Shown here: positions 33,485 to 41,472 of the stretch, one piece after another
Position numbering within the stretch: position 1 is the first letter of the stretch
Layout: the number at the start of each line of letters is the position of its first letter
The notes under the pieces: model-generated
Database searches by the model: none
The model's input: only the letters and a program-made list of their open reading frames with translations
Told to the model about the DNA's origin: nothing
Made by a program: the position numbers and the translations under genes
Origin: Dubosiella muris
GTDB taxonomy: Bacteria > Bacillota_I > Bacilli_A > Erysipelotrichales > Erysipelotrichaceae
Reading direction: 5' to 3'
DNA length: 64,000 bases
Assembly: GCF_004793885.1 (NCBI RefSeq)
Contig: NZ_SRYG01000003.1
Location: 96,466 to 160,465 of the forward strand

Positions 33485-34690
33485 ATGTTGACGATCGACA
33501 AAGTATACCACGCAAGCAGCGTATTGAAAAAAGTGATCCGTCGGACGGATTTGATCGAAGCCCAAAATATCCACTGCAACAACCACTTGTATTTAAAAAC
33601 GGAGAACCTGCAAGTGACCGGCAGCTTCAAGATTCGAGGATCCTACTATAAAATCAGCAAGCTGACCGAAGAGGAGAAAGCCAACGGCATCATCGCCAGC
33701 TCGGCGGGCAACCACGCCCAGGGTGTCGCCTTGTCAGCGCAGCACGCGGGCATTCCGTGCACGATTTGCATGCCGGACAGCGCGCCGCTTTCCAAAGTGG
33801 AAGCCACGAAAAACTATGGCGCCGACGTCTGCCTTGTCGAAGGCGCCTACGACGACTCCTACACAAAAGCCGCCGAGCTTTGCCAGGAACGAGGCTTGAC
33901 ATTCATCCATCCTTACGACGACGAGGATGTCATCGCGGGCCAGGGAACGATCGCGCTGGAAATTCTCGACCAGCTGGACGACATTGACGCCATCGTCGTC
34001 CCGATTGGCGGCGGCGGACTCATTTCCGGCATCGCGTTCACCATCAAAAGCCTGAACCCGAACATCAAAGTGTATGGCGTGCAGGCCGCCAACGCCGCCA
34101 GCATGTACGAATCGTTCAAGAGCGGCGAGCAGCGCACGCTGGATGCCGTCAACACGTTTGCCGACGGCATCGCCGTCAAGCACCCGGGCGACAACACGTT
34201 CGACATCGTCAGTCGCTACGTTGACGACATCATCACAGTGTCCGAAGACGAGATCGCGGCCGCCATCCTGACGCTGATGGAAAAACAAAAGCTCGTCACG
34301 GAAGGCGCCGGCGCCGTTTCAGTAGCCGCCGCCATGTTCAACAAGCTGCCGATCGAAGGCAAGAACGTCGTCTGCGTGTTGTCGGGCGGCAACATCGACG
34401 TCAACATCATCGACCGCGTCATGACGCGCGGCCTGCTGCTGAGCGGACGCAAAACAAGCTTCACGATCGCTTTGACTGACAAGCCCGGCCAGCTGCTTGG
34501 CGTTTCGAAAATCATCTCGGAAAACGGCGGCAACGTCGTCACGGTCGACTACGACAACGCCGACCCGGACATGGACATCAACGCCTGCTTTTTGAAAGTC
34601 ACCGTCGAAACGCGCAACCACGCCCACATCGAAAAAATAAAGCACGACCTCGAAGCCAAAGGATTCAAGATCGTGCAGGAACGTGTCTGA
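33485..34690 (+). CDS. ilvA: Threonine deaminase (threonine ammonia-lyase)
   Basis: The 401-residue PLP enzyme converts threonine to 2-oxobutanoate for isoleucine synthesis. The PLP lysine is in TGSFKIRGSYYKI, the phosphate-binding loop is VPIGGGGLISG and SSAGNHAQGVALSA is conserved. After about residue 320 there is a single ACT-like domain (KTSFTIALTDKPGQLLGVSK). This short form resembles the TdcB/short IlvA group, less allosteric than the two-ACT E. coli IlvA. The neighbouring ilvBND supports a biosynthetic role. The ATG at 33485 is chosen by homology; an in-frame codon at 33461 falls before the ribosome site. Confidence 0.93.
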   Translation: MLTIDKVYHASSVLKKVIRRTDLIEAQNIHCNNHLYLKTENLQVTGSFKIRGSYYKISKLTEEEKANGIIASSAGNHAQGVALSAQHAGIPCTICMPDSAPLSKVEATKNYGADVCLVEGAYDDSYTKAAELCQERGLTFIHPYDDEDVIAGQGTIALEILDQLDDIDAIVVPIGGGGLISGIAFTIKSLNPNIKVYGVQAANAASMYESFKSGEQRTLDAVNTFADGIAVKHPGDNTFDIVSRYVDDIITVSEDEIAAAILTLMEKQKLVTEGAGAVSVAAAMFNKLPIEGKNVVCVLSGGNIDVNIIDRVMTRGLLLSGRKTSFTIALTDKPGQLLGVSKIISENGGNVVTVDYDNADPDMDINACFLKVTVETRNHAHIEKIKHDLEAKGFKIVQERV

Positions 34691-34710
34691 TCATCGGACA
34701 CGTTTTTTTG
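34680..34710 (+). terminator. ilvA terminator
   Basis: AACGTGTC (34680–34687), nine-base loop, GACACGTT (34697–34704), then T run. It overlaps the ilvA stop and the end of the convergent permease gene. Confidence 0.88.
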
Positions 34711-35992
34711 TGAGCCCCCGATTCAACAGCCAAAACAGCGCCGTATAGCCAAACAAGACGCAAAGCCCCGCTCCGTACGAGGCACCCGCGTAGCCGGTTA
34801 AAACAGACACCGGATCCATATAGCGCATCGGATTCCACACCCCGCCCTGCGCCGCCATGAGCAGACCAATCGAGATAAAATACACGACAATCGCCAGAAA
34901 CGACGTGGGAAACACTTTCTCCAAAAACAGCTCGTACTCCACTAAAAACAACACAAACAAACCACCCAAAAGCAAAGCGAGTCCCGTCACCTGCGCACAC
35001 GTCATCAGCTCCATCGCCGGCTCCACATACGTGTCGCCGTTTAAAATCGTCAAACCGATGGGAATCGACATCATCCCGTCTTGCGTTTGCGCCAGCGGCG
35101 TGGCAAACGACGTCAACCCCGGCGCGAACACGAACACCGGCGTATGCCACGACGACCAGCCTTGCGTCATTCCAAAGAATACGCTCATAAGCGCGATCGG
35201 AACGACGAGCCAGAAACCGATCCAGCCCGCTCTCGCCACGCTTTCATAACGCACGAGCCGCCTTCTCAAATACGGCACCGTCAACAGCATGCTTTCGGCC
35301 CGCCGCTCTTTTTTCGTCTGCCAAAACAAACATCCCGTCAAAAGAACGGCCGCCAGCGGAAGCACGGAGCGCGCCAGCTGCAAAAACACCGTCCCCGCGC
35401 TTACATCGTACACCGAAGCCGGGACGAGGTGATTTTCAACGAGCGCGTCAAAATAGCGAACGTATTTCTCGTACACCGGATAGGAGGAATGTCCCATTGG
35501 CAAGTTGGCGATGGACGCGTAGCGGCCAAGATCGGGCGCATCGTACTGGCGGTACAACGCCTCGATTTGTTTTTGGTGAATAAAATCCTGCTCGTGAAAG
35601 CTGGTCGCCTCGCTGATTTCCTCCAGCCGCGCCAGCATCAAAAAATTGACGATCGACGCTTTCAAAAACGGCTGCCATTCCTCGTGCTGCTTGGCCAGAT
35701 CCGCCTTTTCCAAATTCGCCCGCAAAAAATCCATGTCCTTCTCGCTTTGTTCGATGAGAGCGTACGCCTCCTGCTTCTTTTGCTCGGAAAGCATGGAAAG
35801 CTGCTCCCTCGTCTTCAATGGCCGGATCCAAATCGTTTCCGGATCCGTCATCGGCACCGGATCGGTATAGCGATCCATTTGCATCATCATCCGCAGCGTC
35901 AGCAGCTCGACACAAACGAGCAGGACGAGCAGCACGACGTTTTTCTTCGAATGCATCCAGCGCTTCCATTCGAACCATCCATACGCTTTCAT
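34691..35992 (-). CDS. ABC transporter permease subunit (second permease)
   Basis: A 433-residue membrane protein. The start at 35992 (ATG in ATGA overlap with the first permease) gives MKAYGWFEWKRWMHSKKNVV, a typical N terminus; the longer open frame is an artefact. One helix at the start (VVLLVLLVCVELLTL), a large extracytoplasmic region with coiled-coil features (residues 45–205), then five helices (LARSVLPLAAVLLTGCLFW…; WIGFWLVVPIALMSVFFG; TGLALLLGGLFVLFLVEY; FLAIVVYFISIGLLMAAQGG; and a last helix). This is the ABC2/YhgE-like pattern of antibiotic or bacteriocin-immunity exporters. Substrate unknown. Confidence 0.85.
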   Translation of the reverse strand: MKAYGWFEWKRWMHSKKNVVLLVLLVCVELLTLRMMMQMDRYTDPVPMTDPETIWIRPLKTREQLSMLSEQKKQEAYALIEQSEKDMDFLRANLEKADLAKQHEEWQPFLKASIVNFLMLARLEEISEATSFHEQDFIHQKQIEALYRQYDAPDLGRYASIANLPMGHSSYPVYEKYVRYFDALVENHLVPASVYDVSAGTVFLQLARSVLPLAAVLLTGCLFWQTKKERRAESMLLTVPYLRRRLVRYESVARAGWIGFWLVVPIALMSVFFGMTQGWSSWHTPVFVFAPGLTSFATPLAQTQDGMMSIPIGLTILNGDTYVEPAMELMTCAQVTGLALLLGGLFVLFLVEYELFLEKVFPTSFLAIVVYFISIGLLMAAQGGVWNPMRYMDPVSVLTGYAGASYGAGLCVLFGYTALFWLLNRGLTKKRVR

Positions 35993-37026
35993 GTTCCCAG
36001 CTCCTTTCGCTCTAACCGCCGCAGAGCGAGTCCGGCCATCCCGACACCCGCCAGCGCGAACGCGCCACCGCCAAGCCGCCATACGGGCAACGTCAGCACA
36101 AGCTCCATTCGCCAGGCGCCAAGCCACAGCAAGCCAGCCAAAACGAGCAAGCACGCGCAAAACGCGTCCATCGGCTTCAGACGCCACGAGAACACCCACA
36201 AAAACATCCCAAGCAAGCCAACAACCACGCATCCGCTCCACGCCACACCCAGGCCCAGTAGCGACGCGCCCGACACAATACGCTGATGGACGATGTACGG
36301 ATAGTCCAGCGTCCCGATTCCGTAAACCAGGCCGACGCCGCCAAGCACGAGCCCGACCGTCAGGCAAAGCGCGCCGGCCACAAGCAGCGACACGAGAATT
36401 TTCGACCAAAAAATCGTTTTGCGCGGCGTCAGCGACGTGAACACGAGCTTAAAGGTTCCATTGTCCATTTCAGCGCCAATCGTGTCCATCCACAACACGA
36501 GACAAAACAACGCTACCGCGAGCCATCCGCCCCGCAACGTCCATTGCGCGTTCAAATTCACGGCGTCCGGCTGCCAGTCTGAAGCCAGCAGACCGATATT
36601 TCGCTTTAAGCAGGCTTCAGACTGTTGTAAATACGCTGTTGTCTCGATGGTAGAGTCGTAGCCAAAATCCGCGTACGGATAGCCGTTTTTATCGGCTTTG
36701 GCGACGAGCTCGTCCCAGCTTTGGCGCAGGACTACAAATCCCGGCGTCGTGTTTTCTCCGTTTTCGTACGCTTTGGAAATCGCCCTGGCGACATCGTGCG
36801 CCTCGTACAAAAATTCGCTTTCCCCGGGCATCAGCGGCCTGGACAAGTCGTGAAGCCGCTTGTTGGCCGTATACGCCATGTACGAATACCGGTTGGCGGC
36901 GTATCGGATGGACTGGCCGTTTTCTACAAGCGCGAGCCCCCAAAACAAAAGCAGCCCCGCCACAAAAAACGAATACACGATCCACGCGCGCGGATTGCGA
37001 ACGAGCTTGCGCAACTCATACGTCAT
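35989..37026 (-). CDS. ABC transporter permease subunit (first permease)
   Basis: The 345-residue protein has the same plan as its neighbour: an N-terminal helix (AWIVYSFFVAGLLLFWGLAL), a 130-residue outside region (RYAANRYSYMAYTANKRLHD…), then helices at LAVALFCLVLWMDTIGAEMD and onward. The sequence TIGAEMDNGTFKLVFTSLTPRKTIFWSKIL is the ABC2-family signature after the second helix. It overlaps the ATPase gene by 11 bp and the second permease by four. The three genes form a likely exporter of the peptide or lipid-related type. Confidence 0.87.
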   Translation of the reverse strand: MTYELRKLVRNPRAWIVYSFFVAGLLLFWGLALVENGQSIRYAANRYSYMAYTANKRLHDLSRPLMPGESEFLYEAHDVARAISKAYENGENTTPGFVVLRQSWDELVAKADKNGYPYADFGYDSTIETTAYLQQSEACLKRNIGLLASDWQPDAVNLNAQWTLRGGWLAVALFCLVLWMDTIGAEMDNGTFKLVFTSLTPRKTIFWSKILVSLLVAGALCLTVGLVLGGVGLVYGIGTLDYPYIVHQRIVSGASLLGLGVAWSGCVVVGLLGMFLWVFSWRLKPMDAFCACLLVLAGLLWLGAWRMELVLTLPVWRLGGGAFALAGVGMAGLALRRLERKELGT

Positions 37027-37894
37027 AACCCGCCTCCTGGAACTCGTTGTACACGGCTTCCAAATCGTGACGCGATGGCTCGATACCGACGACGCGGACT
37101 CGATGCGTCCGTTCGATTGCCGCGAGCCGGTCCGTCAGATTGCCACCATCCAAATCGAAACGATACGTCCCGGATTCGAGCGTCGTCAAGCCTTCCGGGT
37201 TCGCGATTGGACGATTCGTGCGAATGACATACGACGTCGTTTTTCCTTCCAACGGCAAATCGTAAATTCTTCCTTCCTTGAGACCGACGATGCGGTCGCA
37301 CATCTTCTCGATTTCCGCCAGCTGGTGGCTCGACACGAGAATCGCCATCTTTTCCTTGCGGGCAAGCGCCTTGAGCTCGGCGCGAAGCGCCTGCACGCCC
37401 TGGGCGTCCAATCCATTCATTGGCTCGTCCAGCAAAAGCACCCGCGGCTTTTTCAACAGCGCGATGGCCAAGGCGAGCCGCTGCTTCATCCCCATGGAAT
37501 ACGTTTCCACCCGGCATTTCAAAGCGCCTTGGAGGCCGGAAAACGCCTCCATGTTGGCGATCCGGGACTTTTCGACGTGGTTGAGCGCGGCAAACAGCCG
37601 CAAGTTGTCGCGGCCGCTCATCGTTTCAAACAGCGCGGGATCCTCGATTTGCGCAGCGATGCGTCGCAAAGCCGCTTCCCGTTGGGTGACGATGTTTTTG
37701 ACGTCGACCTCGATCGTTCCGCCTTGGGGCTGAAGCAAGCCGACCACGCATTTCATCGTCGTCGATTTTCCGGCGCCGTTGCGGCCGACAAAGCCCACGA
37801 TTTCCCCTTCTTTCAGCGAAAACGACACGTCGGACAAAATTTCCCTGTGTTTAAACGCCTTGCGCAAATGCGATACTTTCAAAACAGTTTTCAT
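37016..37894 (-). CDS. ABC transporter ATP-binding protein
   Basis: A 292-residue ATPase of the CcmA/antibiotic-exporter group. Walker A is GFVGRNGAGKSTTMK, the signature is YSMGMKQRLALAIALL (SMGMKQR, a common ABC2 variant), Walker B is VLLLDEPMNGLD and the switch histidine is ILVSSHQL. The ATG at 37894 gives MKTVLKVSHLRKAFKHREIL; it has no good ribosome site, and upstream codons at 37939 or 37924 are possible. An IS607 element seems to end near 37945, only about 50 bp upstream, so the native promoter may have been displaced. Confidence 0.88.
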   Translation of the reverse strand: MKTVLKVSHLRKAFKHREILSDVSFSLKEGEIVGFVGRNGAGKSTTMKCVVGLLQPQGGTIEVDVKNIVTQREAALRRIAAQIEDPALFETMSGRDNLRLFAALNHVEKSRIANMEAFSGLQGALKCRVETYSMGMKQRLALAIALLKKPRVLLLDEPMNGLDAQGVQALRAELKALARKEKMAILVSSHQLAEIEKMCDRIVGLKEGRIYDLPLEGKTTSYVIRTNRPIANPEGLTTLESGTYRFDLDGGNLTDRLAAIERTHRVRVVGIEPSRHDLEAVYNEFQEAGYDV

Positions 37895-37944
37895 GCGTTT
37901 TCTGCTACTCAAAATGTGTCTAAACATACTCAAACACATCGAGA

Positions 37945-38150
37945 ATTGAAATCCTCACGGATATTTCTTACTGCTTCTTCGTGTATGCTTTTATGTTCCG
38001 TAAGCGGCAACACTACTCACAAGTTCTTGTACACTCCACAGTCGTAAATTCCCGAATCAGCCTTCGGTACATACCTACATTTGCTTGTTCGTTATGCAAT
38101 GGTGTAGGTTGTTGCATCTCTTAAATTAAGACTTGCATTGAGATCTCTGT
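37945..38150 (-). ncRNA. Candidate omega (right-end) RNA of the TnpB element
   Basis: TnpB nucleases use an RNA that starts inside the 3' end of tnpB and runs to the element's right end, with the guide just beyond. Here the 150 bases after the tnpB stop contain stem-forming segments (for example GTACAAGAACTTGTG, and ATCCGTGAGGAT) and end in TTTCAAT (minus strand, about 37952–37945), like the TTCAA-type ends of such elements. The 5' boundary and exact end are guesses. Confidence 0.45.
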
Positions 38151-39258
38151 TTTCAACATAACCACATTGGCAGCGGAACACTCGATCTGAAAGTTTTAAA
38201 TCTTTCTTGATACTTCCGCAGCAGTGGCACATTTTCGATGATGGATACCACCTGTCAGCGATCCTCAATTCAATGCCTCTTTCTTTGCATTTCGCTTCCA
38301 GTTTGACTCTAAACTCATAAAACTTTTGGGAAGCAACTGCTTTTGATAAATGCTTGTTCTTCATCATCCCGGTTACATTTAAATCTTCTACAGTAATATA
38401 AGATGGCTTGGTTTTCACGATCTCTGATACTGTCTTATTGATGTAATCCGTACGGATATTGTCCATCCTTTGATGAAGCTTTTGTACCTTGAGCTTTTGT
38501 TTTTGGATATTTTTTTGAGTAGACTCTCCTTTCTTTGTATTTTCTAACTTGCGTGAAAGACTTCTTTGCTCTCTCCGCAGTCGGTTTTCAAGTTTTTTTA
38601 TTTTTGCTGATTTATTGATGTTTTTATAGGCCTTGCCATCGGAAACAATCGCAAGATCCTTCAATCCTAGATCAATTCCGATGCCTTCATTTTCGTTGTT
38701 TTTAACCGAAGGAGAGTCAGGTATTTCTACCACCACCGAGGCATAATATCTTCCTGCCTTCATGGAAACGGTGCCGCTTTTGATCACCATTCCTGATTTT
38801 GTGGTAGGAAGATACCCTTTTTCTTTCAGTCTTACCCATCCTAAAGTCGGGATCTTGATCCTGTGACGTTCGCAATAGATGACGGCCTTGGCATCCGTCT
38901 TAACAAAGTACATCTTTACATCGGATGTCCCTTTTTTCTTGAATTTAGGAAAACTGGTTTGATGTTTGAAAAAGCTTCGGAACGCTTTATCGGCATTCAT
39001 GATACTCTGTTTGACGGATTTAGAACTAACATCCTTGATCCATGAAAATTCAGGATGCTCTTTCAAATAAACATTGTTGAGCCATTTTTGAAAATCCATG
39101 CCGGAGGCAAATTTCTTTTCTGCTTCATAGACTTCTTTGTTATGTGAAAGATAAAAGTTATAAACGAATCGGCATGTTCCGATCGTTTGATGGATCTTTT
39201 GTTTCTGTTCCAAAGTCGGATCAATTTCCGTTTTGAAGCTCTTTAACAATGTCATCAT
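38092..39258 (-). CDS. tnpB: RNA-guided endonuclease TnpB (IS605/IS607 OrfB family)
   Basis: A 388-residue protein from the second ATG region at 39258 (MMTLLKSFKTEIDPTLEQKQ). RuvC motifs are intact: aspartate in GIGIDLGLKDLA, glutamate in ITVEDLNVTGM, and the last aspartate in NRDLNASLN. The zinc ribbon is complete (CHCCG … CQCG). So the nuclease looks active. TnpB cuts DNA matching an RNA made from the element's right end and helps keep the element in place after excision. It overlaps tnpA by 38 bp, as is usual in this family. Confidence 0.93.
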   Translation of the reverse strand: MMTLLKSFKTEIDPTLEQKQKIHQTIGTCRFVYNFYLSHNKEVYEAEKKFASGMDFQKWLNNVYLKEHPEFSWIKDVSSKSVKQSIMNADKAFRSFFKHQTSFPKFKKKGTSDVKMYFVKTDAKAVIYCERHRIKIPTLGWVRLKEKGYLPTTKSGMVIKSGTVSMKAGRYYASVVVEIPDSPSVKNNENEGIGIDLGLKDLAIVSDGKAYKNINKSAKIKKLENRLRREQRSLSRKLENTKKGESTQKNIQKQKLKVQKLHQRMDNIRTDYINKTVSEIVKTKPSYITVEDLNVTGMMKNKHLSKAVASQKFYEFRVKLEAKCKERGIELRIADRWYPSSKMCHCCGSIKKDLKLSDRVFRCQCGYVENRDLNASLNLRDATTYTIA

Positions 39259-39859
39259 CCTCCCTGATCTGTTTCTTATACTTTCGAAGACCATATAACC
39301 TGTAAGTGAATACATCTAAGATTGAAACGATATCCTGCACAAGTTCTTCACTTGGCGAAAATGTTTCGCTGTTGACAACGATTATTTTTGTGTTGAATTT
39401 TTCGCAAAATCGTTCGAACCAGTCATAGCCAAACCGAACAAATCTGTCTTTATTCGAAATCACTATTGTTCTGATTTTGTTTTCCATGACTTCTTCAAGC
39501 AGTCTGTTCCATTTATTGCGATCATAATTTAATCCGCTTCCGAAATCTTCAATACATTGATTTCCAATAACACCTTTAGCATTACAGAATTGTTTTAAAA
39601 ATTCTACTTGATTATGTAAATCATCTTTTTGATTTCTTGTAGAAACCCTTGCGTAAATGACAACATCTCTAACATCATTTTCTGTTTGTATTCCTTTGAA
39701 TTGTAGATACTGGTCGTAAGTATAATATCTTCTATCAGTAGGAGTTCGATGAGCTTTCAATATTTCTTCTCTGTCCCATCTCTGCAATGTCTTGACTGAT
39801 ACACCCAATAACTCAGCAAAATCTTTGGGTTTATAGTTTGTGATATTCTTTGTGTTCAT
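39221..39859 (-). CDS. tnpA: IS607-type serine recombinase (transposase TnpA)
   Basis: The 212-residue protein has a MerR-like N-terminal helix-turn-helix (DFAELLGVSVKTLQRWDREE, DRRYYTYDQYLQF) followed by a serine-recombinase catalytic domain: VVIYARVSTRNQKDDLHNQV, with the catalytic serine in ARVST, and TIVISNKDRFVRFGYDWF with the conserved arginine pair. The reversed order (DNA-binding part first) is the mark of IS607-type enzymes. It is complete. The ribosome site is AGAAAGGG. Confidence 0.94.
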   Translation of the reverse strand: MNTKNITNYKPKDFAELLGVSVKTLQRWDREEILKAHRTPTDRRYYTYDQYLQFKGIQTENDVRDVVIYARVSTRNQKDDLHNQVEFLKQFCNAKGVIGNQCIEDFGSGLNYDRNKWNRLLEEVMENKIRTIVISNKDRFVRFGYDWFERFCEKFNTKIIVVNSETFSPSEELVQDIVSILDVFTYRLYGLRKYKKQIREDDDIVKELQNGN

Positions 39860-39964
39860 AAATACAACCCTTTCTATATGAACACACTATACCCATATTT
39901 ATACACTTTTTTCTATTTTTTATAACTTAATATATCCTCCTTTTTATTTCATTCTATCAGCAAT

Positions 39965-39992
39965 AAAAAAGAGAAACCATCAAAGATTTCTC
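39965..39992 (-). terminator. Terminator after the 40003 gene
   Basis: GAGAAA (39992–39987 on the minus strand) and TTTCTC (39976–39971), ten-base loop, then T6. Confidence 0.75.
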
Positions 39993-40002
39993 CAAATTCG
40001 CT

Positions 40003-40434
40003 TTACTCCGCTTTTTCCTCGATCCGATCGACCAGCTCTTTGAGCTCGGCGCCGTTTTTCATCGCGTAGTCGTATTTTTGCTGCACCTCGTACAACGTCT
40101 TCAAAATATTGACCTTCATATCCTTGAACACGTTGGCGGAGGAAATGATTCCATTGGTGCTCATTTCCATGCCGTCCGCCTTGTATTTGAGCGTCCAGTC
40201 GTAATTCGTCGGGTTTTCCAAATCCACGTCGTCGCTGCTCGTCAAAAACGGCTTGACGTTTTCCTGAAACTGGCGCAATCCTTCCAAAGGCAGCTCGAAG
40301 TCGATCGTGAAGGGCTCCCCCTCGTCGCTCAACCCCTCCACCCGGATGATTTCTCCGTCCGAAACCACTTTGACGCGGGATGTGGGATCCGCTTCGCATC
40401 CCATTGTAAAGCTTAGTACTTTTCCATTTTTCAT
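40003..40434 (-). CDS. Conserved-looking protein of unknown function
   Basis: An acidic 143-residue cytoplasmic protein. It is predicted to start with beta strands (VLSFTMGCEADPTSRVKVVS, IIRVEGLSDEGEPFTIDFEL) and to end with a long helix (VNILKTLYEVQQKYDYAMKN). The ATG at 40434 is seven bases after GGAGG; a GTG at 40437 is also in frame. No cysteine pairs, signal peptide or catalytic motif were noticed. I do not recognise a family. It stands alone, with its own terminator, between an IS607 element and the thrS region. Confidence 0.7.
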   Translation of the reverse strand: MKNGKVLSFTMGCEADPTSRVKVVSDGEIIRVEGLSDEGEPFTIDFELPLEGLRQFQENVKPFLTSSDDVDLENPTNYDWTLKYKADGMEMSTNGIISSANVFKDMKVNILKTLYEVQQKYDYAMKNGAELKELVDRIEEKAE

Positions 40435-40515
40435 CACAATACCTCCACTCTCCTGATTCCTGTTTTCTATTATACCGAAGTTCTAGCATTTAATCAACTT
40501 AAGTGCTAAAGCGTG

Positions 40516-40545
40516 TAAAAAAAGAAAGAAGGCTGCCCTTCTTTC
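40516..40545 (-). terminator. Terminator of the thrS–lipoprotein operon
   Basis: GAAAGAAGG and CCTTCTTTC form a perfect 9-bp stem (40524–40532 with 40537–40545) with a four-base loop and a minus-strand T run. Confidence 0.9.
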
Positions 40546-40554
40546 CAATGTTGT

Positions 40555-41472
40555 TTATTGTGTAATCAACGTTTCCGGCATTTCAATCGCAAACAACTGT
40601 AAAAACTGTTCCACCTGCTCTTTCGCGTTCGGCCCCGTCACGTAGCGGATATTTTGCGCGTCCCACGTCTTGGCGGCGATTTGCGCGTTTGGCAAACCCA
40701 GATTTTCCGCGCCAGCCGCTTCGACCGCCTCGACGATCGTCTCCTCGCTGGCGTCCTCGTCGAACGTCTGGATTCCGCTCAACAAGGCGTCGATGTTTTT
40801 GTCGCTGTCCTTTTTCACGAAGATGCCCGCCTGCGGATACCCGGTCGTGTCGTTGCCCATCTTGACCTTCCACATCTCCTGAAGGTTGCCAATGACTTTC
40901 AGCTCTTTGCCGTTTTCTTTCGCCTTGGCAATCGTGGCCGCGGCCGCAGGCTGCGCCAGCAAGGCGACGTCCGCTTTGCCTGCCAAAAGCGCCTGCTGCG
41001 CGTCCGACACCGCGTTGTACCACGTCGTTTGCGCTTTCACCTGGTCGGCCAGCACGTCGTTGTACACGAGTCCAGGCACCGCATTTTCGCCAAAAAGCGC
41101 CATTGTGTTGTCCGGGTTTTCCCAAGCCTTGTCCTCGCTACCAACAACGTATAAGTTGCCCCAGGTGATGACCGCGGCCAGCTGATACGCTTCCGCTTGG
41201 CCATACACTTTGGCTCCCACGTTGACCGGCGCCACGATTACATCGTACTCTCCGTCTTTTTTGGACAGTTCCGCCATGAGCGGATCGGTTCCTTCCACGC
41301 GGGTGATCGTCGTGTTTTCCACGTTTTCAGCGCCCAGAGTCGCCAGCGCCGGCGCGCCTGTCGGGCAAAGCAGCGAATACGACTGCGGTTCCTGGCTGGC
41401 TGAAGAGCACGCCGCCAGACCGAGCGCGAGCCCGGCCGCCAGCAGTCCTTTTCCTAGTTTTCGAATAAACAT
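40555..41472 (-). CDS. Lipoprotein, ABC transporter substrate-binding type
   Basis: The 305-residue precursor has a lipoprotein signal: LGKGLLAAGLALGLAACSSA, with the lipobox cysteine at about 22. The mature part resembles periplasmic-binding-like proteins (NMT1/THI5 or TauA type): SLLCPTGAPALATL, YDVIVAPVNVGAKVY, and NAVPGLVYNDVLADQVKAQT. Such proteins bind small ligands for an ABC importer, but no permease or ATPase is adjacent, so it is an orphan. Its start is inside the 3' end of thrS (19 bp overlap), so it is likely transcribed from the thrS T-box promoter. Confidence 0.85.
   Translation of the reverse strand: MFIRKLGKGLLAAGLALGLAACSSASQEPQSYSLLCPTGAPALATLGAENVENTTITRVEGTDPLMAELSKKDGEYDVIVAPVNVGAKVYGQAEAYQLAAVITWGNLYVVGSEDKAWENPDNTMALFGENAVPGLVYNDVLADQVKAQTTWYNAVSDAQQALLAGKADVALLAQPAAAATIAKAKENGKELKVIGNLQEMWKVKMGNDTTGYPQAGIFVKKDSDKNIDALLSGIQTFDEDASEETIVEAVEAAGAENLGLPNAQIAAKTWDAQNIRYVTGPNAKEQVEQFLQLFAIEMPETLITQ

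Larger units (their letters stand above)
37945..39960 (-). mobile_element. IS607-family element (serine recombinase TnpA plus TnpB)
   Basis: A two-gene element with overlapping tnpA and tnpB, AT-richer than its surroundings. The right end is put near 37945 by the TTCAAT-like end; the left end is only bracketed between the tnpA start (39859) and the terminator of the next gene (39965). IS607 elements make no target duplication and have no inverted repeats, so ends cannot be fixed by eye. It is inserted between an ABC operon and a gene of unknown function. Confidence 0.7.

Noticed and set aside
35081-36286. 401-codon plus-strand ORF opposite the ABC permeases
   Set aside because: Shadow frame with Arg/His/Pro-rich product; the opposite strand encodes clear membrane proteins.
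34691-36409. 572-codon reading of the second permease
   Set aside because: The first 139 codons run over the first permease gene in another frame; the ATGA overlap start at 35992 gives a normal N terminus.
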